This document shows, piece by piece, positions 56,328 to 64,000 of a stretch of DNA of 64,000 nucleotides. The notes under the pieces were generated by a model. It was not told the DNA's origin, searched no databases, and saw only the letters and a program-made list of their open reading frames with translations. Origin of the DNA: Hesseltinella vesiculosa (Eukaryota > Mucoromycota > Mucoromycetes > Mucorales > Cunninghamellaceae); the NCBI GenBank assembly GCA_002104935.1, contig MCGT01000013.1, positions 496,001 through 560,000 of the forward strand. The letters are read 5' to 3'. The position numbers and the translations under genes were made by a program. The number at the start of each line of letters is the position of its first letter. Within the stretch, counting starts at the first letter, position 1.

Positions 56328-59300
56328 TTATCGAAGCAACAGCGGACGAGGAGCAGGCATCTTGGGATGCAATGACTGTTGCAGCACTCTGAACAAACCA
56401 GTACCAATGTTCATGGGGATACCCTATGATTGAAAAAAAGATGAAACGTTAAGAACCTGGTAAAACGATTTCAAGCGCCTTTTCTTTTTTTGTGTTTGTA
56501 CCATGATAATTTGTTCAGACACACCGACGATGGCATCCTTCTTACTGCGGAGCGCAGCTTCAAACAAGTGGTCGGTGGTCTTTTCAAAGGAGGCAATACT
56601 CAGCACACTGTCCTTCATCTTGGAGATACCGAAACGGGTAATACCGAGAACTTCACCCTTGCTTGTCATCAAGTCGCCAAGAAGCATGATGTGACGATGA
56701 TCGATGGTCATGCCGTGGCTGGACATGGTATGACTGATTTCGTTGATGATTGTGTTTCGAGCCGCTTCGATGCCGAGCACGTCGGCGACTTCCATGATGT
56801 TGTTGGATGTTGTATTGGCCCCAATGATACCATCGGTCGTCATCACCTTCAGCAGGCCTTCGCCTTCCACAAAGAGTTGTTTGGCACCACTTCCGCCACT
56901 CTTTTCACTGATCACCGCACGGACCACGGAAGGAATGCCCTGATGGTCAGAAAAAGAAAATTCTGGATTAGTACTGAAAAAGAAAGAGCAGATTAGATCA
57001 TTACCGTGATGATCACTGAGGGCAAGGCGCGTTTGAGGGTCTTCAGATTGTAATAAACAGATTCATCTTGCTTGGCGTGGCAGTACACGCGAATAAAATC
57101 GGGACGGTTGGTTTGGACATCCTAGCCAAGTGAAATAAAAAAAGAGTTAAAAAAAAAGAAGTTTTTCAGAAAGGCTGGTGCCTGGGCGAGATTTGCACGT
57201 ACCAATTGACCCATCTTGGGGGCATTTTGAATAGCTTGGGCAATTCTGTTGAGCGTGGTCTCCAACTACAAAAAAAAAAAAAGATCAATGTCAGCCTTTT
57301 CATTTTTTTTTTCATCTTTTTTACTTGGAGCTTGTTGATGGCACCAAAGTCGACGCGGACAAGAATGTACGATTCATTGGGTTCATAGACTTCGTCCATG
57401 TACATGGCGACGTCACCCAAAGTGGTCTTTTCCAGGCGGCCCTTGACCACACGAGCAGAGCGGATATCCTGGCTTTCGTACAGGTCACAGGTGATAATGG
57501 GAGTGGAGATGGTTTTGGCAGCGTTGATAATTTCCTTGATACGAGGCACACCGAGCGTAATATTCATACTAGCGACACCAGCAAAATGGAAAGTTTTCAG
57601 CGTCATTTGCGTACCAGGTTCACCAATCGATTGGGCGCCAATGGCCCCCACAGCCGTGCCAGGTTCAATCTTGGCCTTGAGGTATTTTGAAATACAAATG
57701 CCCAGGTAGGCGAATAATTGTCGTTCAGTCACGAGGAATACATTGCGCACAGTGTTCTTGACGTCGTCTATCGATGAAAGCACGCAGGACAAAAAAAAAA
57801 AAAAAGAGATGAGATCCCGTTTTTCATTCACCATGGGGGGTTTTTTTTTACCTTCAACGTCTTCATCAATATCCATATCCATGTAATCCTCATCAGGAAT
57901 GGAAAGGCCGGGTAGCATGCCATAGTCCTTGCGTACCTTGGCGAGGGCACCAGCAAGTCTGTCGGTAATGAAGCGTCGGGTGGTGTTGATGAATGAGGGT
58001 ATGCAACTGTCCGTCCAGAGGCGGGAGGTGATTTCCTTTTCGGTGAGGTAGATGATTTGCCAAGGCAGCAATGCAGGCTCGTCGCGGGTGGCAGGGTGCA
58101 TGAGCTTGATGTGTTTAAAGTTTCTTTCGTATTCGACAGGAATACCATCACCTTCGATAGTCATGGGATCCAGGCCATCGGCACCGTAATGGAATTGAAT
58201 CATGGCCCCTTCCGAGTTACGCACGGATAAATCGTAATGAGTTGTCAGATCTTCGAAGCCCTGATGGAAAAAAAAAATGAGTATGATTCCGTGCGGGCTC
58301 TCATTCACTTTACCTTCATCAAACGGCGGGCCATGTAACCAGTTTCAGCAGTCTTGACAGCTGTGTCCACCAGACCTTCACGACCAGACACAGCATGGAA
58401 CAAGAATTCGGTGGGGCTGAGACCGGTGTAGAAACTGTTGCGCACGAAACCTTTGGCTGGAGGGCTCTTGGCTGTTCGGTGGAAAGGAAGGTGAGTCCAT
58501 CTAATGATATGAAAAGGCGATCACTTACAGTGCTTCAAAAAGTGGGGCAGGGAGCGATCTTGGAAACCATTGGGAATACGGGTACCGCTGATAATTTGCT
58601 GACCGACACAAGCAACCATCTGGGACACGTTGATCTGGGAACCCTTGGAACCACATCGGGCCATGATACTGGGGGAGTTGTACATGTTCAATTCGGTCAT
58701 ACACACTTTACCGAGATCACCACGCACATTGGAGAGAATGCCGGACACGATAGACTGGAGAAAAAAAAATCAGTCCACTAGATCTTCCTTTTTGTTTTGG
58801 CACTTACCTCCATCGTTTCTTCCTCGTTACAACCGGCCATGGTTTCAAGTTTGCCGGCATTGTATTTGCCAATGATATCGTCACACTCAGCATAAGCCTT
58901 GACGACGGAGTTATCCTTGATCTGGCGTAGTCGGGCACCCGGAGTCACATCACTGATGCCAATGGAGAAACCTTGGTTTGCCAACCAACGGGCACATAAT
59001 TTGGCTAGGCTAAAAAGAGGGGAGGAGAGAAGTGAGTGGTTGTCTAGGAAAAAAAAACGTGTCTTGAATTACCGATTCATGCACTTGGCGGTTTCCACAG
59101 CGCCATAATCACGAAGAATGACATAGAAAGCCGAGTTTTTGTTACCATCACCAACAATGGCCTTGTCGACTAGACCACACATGATTTCACTGTTTTGGAT
59201 CACCAGCCAACCGTCGTTGGGACACATATCAGGCAGTCGGCCATCTTCTTTGACGTAGGACTTGGTCTTGGCTTCCAGATTGATCAGCACTGGGCTGTCC

Positions 59301-61605
59301 TTGTTGGGGCGGAACAATAGGTTGAAGACTTGTTTGCCTGTCCACAGTCGTTGAGGCTACGAGGAAAGGTAACAATGAGTCTGGAGCCCTCCATTTGTGT
59401 GTGTCAAAGCTTACCTTCCAAACGGCAGGAGGAGGCAGATCGATCTTGAGATTAGCATCGCACATCATGGAAACGACTTGACAGAACATAGCACGGGTAT
59501 AAAATGTATCCTTGTGAGACAGAAGGTAAGCGGCAGTAATGAAATCCTGGGTGGCAGCAATCAAAGGTTCCCCGTTACGTGGCGTCACCAGATTGTTCTT
59601 CACCTATAGAAAAAAAATAAGTCCGGTGGATCTAATCTGCCTGGTCAATGGCTTACCCCCATGAGTTCAATGGCTTCGGCCTTGGCTTCTTGAGTTTGGG
59701 GCAAATGCATGTTCATTTCATCACCATCAAAATCAGCATTGTAGGGAGAGCACACACATTCGTTGAAGCGGAACGTGCGCCAAGGCATGACTTTTGCAAA
59801 ATGGGCCATGATGGAGAGACGATGGAGTGAGGGTTGGCGGTTGAAAAGGACAACATCATTATCCGACAAGTGGCGTTCAACCAGATCGCCGATGCGCAGT
59901 TCCTGGGCGATTTTTTCGCGGTTGCCAAATTTCAAGAATTTTTTGAAGCCGTTGGCATAGGCCACGTAGTTGGCGCCGGGGTGGACGTCGGGACCGTTGA
60001 TGATGTTTTGGCGCAATCGGTCAATGTTGTGTTGGTTGACACGTTCAGGGAAGGTCAGGACCTTGGCCACACGTTCAGGCACAGCGACCTGATCGATGCG
60101 CATGTTGGGATCGGGCGAGATGACAGTGCGGCCAGAGAAATCCACACGTTTGCCGGACAGATTCCCACGGAAACGGCCTTGTTTACCCTTGAGACGTTGG
60201 CAGAGACCGCGACCGGGCTTGGCTGAAGCTTGCTGCATAGGTACACCGGGCAGTTCACTGTTGATGTACAAGGCAGCGGCCAGTTGTAAGAATTCCCATT
60301 GTTCCATCAGGTTGGTGACGGTGACGCCACGCTCCAGACCAGCGCGAATAATGGCATTGGTGAAAATGATTTCTGTCAGTTTGGCGGTCAAGTCGTCTTC
60401 GTTACTGCTGTTGTCGTCTTGCATGACGGAAGGGCGGATACAGCAGGGAGGGACAGGAATGTATTGCCAAATATACCACTCTGGGCGGCCATGTTTCTCA
60501 TCCAAGCCCAGTAATTCGCAGTCCTAGAAAAGCAAGTAAAAAAGAATCAGTCTCATGCCTTTCTTTTTTTTTTTTTTCCTGGCACGAACCTCGGCAGTAA
60601 TGCGCTGGAAAAGGCGTAGCACGCGCAGTGGGTTCAAATCATCCTGTGCTTTGCTGATGTGGGGTTTCATTTCTGGCAAGGCGCGCGCAGCGTTATCAAA
60701 AGTTTTGCGGAAATCTTCCAGTTCGGCAGCCACGCGTTTTTGCCGATACTTGTCGTGTGTGATTTTGAGAGGACCGACTTTTTTGACGGTGCCTAAGGAT
60801 GGTAAAAAAAAAAAAAAAGTGAGAGGCCATAAAATGAAGAGAAGGTGACATTTCATACCATTGACGCCTTTGCAGTGGGGGCAATAAGTGACTTTTTTGC
60901 ATTTTTCGCTGATACCCTTAATGACTCTGCTTCGTTGATTGTTGTCCAGCCCAGGATTGCGCAGCTTTCTCAGGTATGAACGTCGATCGGCTTCTTCCAG
61001 CATGACATGGCTACAGCTCTATAAAGAAAAAGAAAATACAATCAGGACAGGCGTTAGAAAAAAAAAAGAGAGAGTCAAAGAGCAGGCTTACTTTGCAAAT
61101 CGTCTGGAGAATGTTGATTGTGGCTCGAAAGTAGCCAGCATGGAAGATGGGCAGAATCAGCTTGAGGTAGCCCCAATGACCTGCACATTCTTGCATGTTC
61201 TTGCCGCAAGTTTCACAAGTGGCCGATTTGACGGAAATACCCTAAAAAGAACCGATTGAGCCATCATTGACAGTGAGCTTCCAAGGCTTTTCTTTACCAA
61301 TCGTGGATCGAGTACACCACCTTTGACAGGATTACGGCTTTCTGGCATGTAAAGATCTCGTTGTGTAATTTCGAATTCTGAGATCTTCACCATACTCTGA
61401 GGTGATAATACCCCAAATTGGATGTACCGGCTAGAATAAAGTGAGCAAAACAGGTCAATCACGTCGTTCTTGATCAAGATCAAGACGCTTTCATCCCCCC
61501 TTTTTTTATAAAACAGGTCTAAAACATTCACAAGCGCTTCATGTGTATAATGTTATCTATAGCTTACATTTTCTTTGGTGTGTTATCCAGAACTTGTTCC
61601 TTCAT
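56328..61605 (-). CDS. RNA polymerase III largest subunit RPC1
   Basis: Catalytic beta'-like subunit of Pol III, 1391 residues in seventeen exons: 61568-61605, 61298-61430, 61092-61241, 60859-61018, 60590-60792, 59657-60523, 59415-59603, 59073-59356, 58808-59009, 58529-58754, 58314-58471, 57852-58260, 57325-57767, 57203-57265, 57005-57121, 56502-56939, 56328-56423. Zinc-binding [16 protein letters not shown] lies near residue 67, the active-centre [12 protein letters not shown] near 510, and the trigger-loop [16 protein letters not shown] towards the C-terminal half. The opening IQFGVLSPQ and the second zinc motif CPHCKGVNG match Pol III rather than Pol I or Pol II, and there is no CTD repeat. 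A complete subunit. Confidence 0.97.
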
Positions 61606-62058
61606 GGTGAAATGGATAACAGAAAAAAAAATAAAGAGGCGTGAAGAAGAGAGAAAAAAACAGCAGAGCAAAAAAAAAAAAAAAAAAAGTGGCGGTCTGC
61701 CACAGTTTTTTTTTCCAGCGACGCTGGCCAATCAGCAGCAGCAGTCACTTCACCTACCCATTCACCCTCTCTCGACACATTTCTGTTTCTCACAGAAAAT
61801 AAGGCTCGAGAAAAATAAACTAGCATACCTGTGGTTCCTTCCAAATAGTTTTCACATATCTGGGGGAAAAAATAGGACGACAGGTGGTACTGACTTCATC
61901 GTAACAGGAAAGCGTAAAAAAAAAAGCGGCATTCTCATTTGTCCGACTGTGATCGAAGTCTCTGCAATGTTCTGCGAGGTTCTCCAAATGTTTCGAAATT
62001 TGGCGTGCATGAAGAGTTTATTAAAAAAAAAGGAAGGGATATAATGGATGGCGTGGGA
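61606..62058. promoter_or_regulatory. Upstream region of RPC1 / 3' flank of PP4 subunit
   Basis: 453 bp with an A-run (61671-61688) and a CAG-rich stretch (61735-61745). No gene recognised. Confidence 0.5.
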
Positions 62059-62934
62059 TCAAGGTATACCATTAGAGTGAGAGTCTGTATCTAACATGTC
62101 AGTATCGTCGGCGTTATCATCTTCTTGAGCAATGTCGTCAACGGGGGTCCAGGTTTCTTCAGGCAAGTCGTTACTGATGAGGAAGAAGTTATCCATCTGC
62201 TGCTCATCAGCCTCAGCTGGAGGTTGCTCTGAAAAATCTTCCCAATGTGAGGTGACCACTACCACCTAAAAAAAAAAGGTGAGCTCTTCATTTCCCCAAG
62301 GCTGGGTTAGATGTGCTTGCCTTTTCAACTGCATTTAAGTATTTTATAAAGGAGCGATAATGTTTGGTAGGATTGGTGATCAGTTCGCAGAGGCGTTGAA
62401 TGGTAAAAGGAGTGCTGGAGAGGTATTGATAAAAAAGACGTGAGTTTCGACGAGGTGGTCTGCAAAAATACCACCCTAGCTTTTACCCTTTACGCTGATC
62501 CAGCATAGCAACGATGTTTTGTTTGCATGTGACAATGGGTTCAATGCTACTATCCCCAATGTGCTTTTCCATGATCTCACATTGCTAAGAAGATAAAGTG
62601 GAAGTAAACAGTTAACATGAGTCAAACTGTAAGAAGGGACGAGACAGTGAGACAATACCATGACGAAAGCAGCTTGAAGGAGAATTTTGATCGAAGCCCA
62701 ATCAGAGGTGATGTCATTAGTCTCGGCAATGGCAAGGAGAAGGGGATCGTATTCTAAATCTTCAAGCTGGCTAGTGAATTCGTATGGATCTTGCCGAGGA
62801 GGGACATCTTGGCCAGCAAGATCGACCTGATTGTCCAGAGGCATGCTTTCTGAAATGGTGGAAGGATCCTCGATGGCGTCTATGTGATTTTCATCCACAG
62901 CACCAGGCAAGACAGTTTGTTCGGTATCGATCAT
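62059..62934 (-). CDS. Protein phosphatase 4 regulatory subunit 2 (PPP4R2/Psy4-like)
   Basis: Regulatory subunit that joins PP4 catalytic and Psy2-type subunits, with roles in DNA-damage recovery. Exons: 62659-62934, 62487-62584, 62321-62459, 62059-62265; 239 residues. The key family block is STPFTIQRLCELITNP followed by YLNAVEKVVVVTSHW. The end is acidic (DDIAQEDDNADDTDMLDTD). Two splicing oddities: intron 2 (62460-62486) is only 27 nt and contains an in-frame TAA, and intron 3 (62266-62320) starts GC (GCAAGC). Both are needed to keep the frame of PPP4R2. A non-functional allele is an alternative reading of the 27-nt intron. Confidence 0.85.
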
Positions 62935-63295
62935 ACGTGTTTTGAAGAAAAAAAAAAAAAAAAAAAGACAAAATCAGCGCTTTTTTTTCCAACTCGTCTC
63001 TTGTGTAACCGATTTCCGTTTTCATTTTATTTTGGAAACGCTGTGTAGCAAGCTTCCACCCCCCCCCCCAACTCTTTGGTTATCACAGAAGCGCGCAGAA
63101 ACAATGAGGAAGCAAAAGCTCCTCATTCACATCACTGGTAGATTGATTTGCACGGTAACTCAGTAGGAATCTTTCACTCTTGCCTTTTTTGTTCAAGGTG
63201 AAAAAAAGCCCCAGTGCTGCAGTTGAAAAAATGAGCAGCCTAATGAATTATTTTTTTTCCCTCTTGTCTCCTCTTTTACCTTGGCACCATTCACC
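62935..63295. promoter_or_regulatory. Divergent promoter region, PP4 subunit and type II membrane protein
   Basis: 361 bp with A- and C-homopolymers (for example C runs near 63060-63070). No gene recognised. Confidence 0.5.
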
Positions 63296-64000
63296 ATGAC
63301 AACAATGACATTGTCATCGCAAAGCAGACATTTCATTCTACTTGGCACCTTTTTAATATTTCTACTGACCATATCTTATCATCAATACACAACCACAAGA
63401 GCCGAATTTCCTCTTTCTTTGGACGACTATCCATTCACTCCCCCTGCTCCTGCCCCATCCACTCCCGTTACTGCAGATCTCCATGACCAGCCATGCGATA
63501 AAGCCAATGTTCTTTGGTTGTAGGTTCTCCAACTAGTCTCTGCCAGGACCGATAGCTGTCTTTGTTACTGACACTCTTTTTTCTTTGACAGAGCATCCGA
63601 CCGCACGCATTGGAATGGCTGGGACACAAAGTCTTTCTTCTTACAACCTAATGGCAACTACACAGCCAACAACATGACCGTGCCTGAACAAACCAGTTTG
63701 TGTGTCATTGTGCTGGTAAGGCTATTCTTACTCTGCTATACGTCCATAACACTTTCTTCTGATAAGCTCGGCCCTGTACCTGCGGTGTCGAAAATCAAGG
63801 TGGAGGATCACTATGCACCTTCCGATATCCTTACCATGACGGCTGTAGGCAATGAATACAGCATCCCCGTCACTCTCCAACCCTATCCCAAACAGAACAA
63901 TGCCTACTTTGCCAACGTCCATCTCCGCCACCCTGATACCTACGTCCTCCACACCGTCACCGAATATCGATCCTATTTTTGGGTCACCCCCATCGCCCAC
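63296..64000 (+). CDS. Unknown type II membrane protein (3' end beyond window)
   Basis: Exons 63296-63519, 63592-63715 and 63767-64000 (cut by the window end). The ATG at 63296 is followed by a signal-anchor (FILLGTFLIFLLTISY) and a Pro/Ala stretch, so the bulk would be lumenal or extracellular. Recognisable blocks are DRTHWNGWDTKSFFL, then QTSLCVIVLLGP and a beta-strand-rich part with a HLRHPDTYVLHTV stretch. Spacing suggests an Ig-like or NXPE-type beta-sandwich before a catalytic domain, but this is a guess. I do not recognise the family. Confidence 0.7.

Noticed and set aside
1..64000. CRISPR arrays, bacterial operons, prophage or plasmid features
   Set aside because: Spliceosomal introns throughout and eukaryotic gene families only; no regular spacer-repeat array.
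1..64000. tRNA genes
   Set aside because: I looked for B-box GGTTCGA-type motifs on both strands by eye and found none with a matching acceptor stem; a covariance-model scan would be decisive.

Overview
This window comes from a fungus, very probably a Mucoromycota (Mucorales-type) genome. The evidence is short, numerous introns of about 45-90 bp with poly-T tracts before the acceptor, a dispersed 5S rRNA gene embedded between protein genes, and a gene set that fits this lineage: a GPI-type chitin deacetylase, Pol III subunit RPC1, VDAC, tandem BCS1-like AAA ATPases, LINE and Mutator-like elements. All gene models below were rebuilt by hand from splice signals and reading-frame continuity. Complete models sum to a multiple of three. 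No RNA evidence was available.

Layout. 1-12 kb: D-2-hydroxyglutarate/D-lactate dehydrogenase (cut by the left edge), autophagic lipase ATG15, cytochrome b5 reductase, chitin deacetylase, an SS18-like glutamine-rich SWI/SNF partner, and a myo-inositol-type sugar transporter with a 5-nt microexon. 12-18 kb: exon-junction-complex protein Y14, a Zn2Cys6 transcription factor, and a TBC-domain protein that lacks the usual arginine finger. 18-28 kb is an accessory block: a degenerate nuclease-like gene, a decayed second copy of it, a Crypton/Ndc10-type recombinase fragment, and a LINE split by a complete Mutator-like element with 185-bp identical terminal inverted repeats and a 10-bp target-site duplication. 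A 153-bp repeat family follows. 28-36.5 kb: three tandem BCS1-like AAA ATPase paralogues. 36.9-48.1 kb: PP2A B56 subunit, VDAC, a 5S rRNA gene, SPIN90/Ldb17, sphinganine C4-hydroxylase and a CDC4-like F-box/WD40 protein. 48.1-52.2 kb is non-coding and repeat-rich, with a 1.3-kb foldback element. 52.2-64 kb: a divergent sigma-adaptin, an amino-acid permease with 7-nt and 3-nt microexons, RNA polymerase III subunit RPC1, PP4 regulatory subunit 2 and an unknown type II membrane protein cut by the right edge.

The housekeeping genes have unrelated jobs and are not a cluster. Neighbouring genes are often divergent with short shared promoters. The strongest themes are splicing extremes (microexons of 3, 5, 7 and 12 nt, four GC-AG introns, one 27-nt intron), the BCS1-like array, and the nested transposons with the associated nuclease/recombinase remnants.
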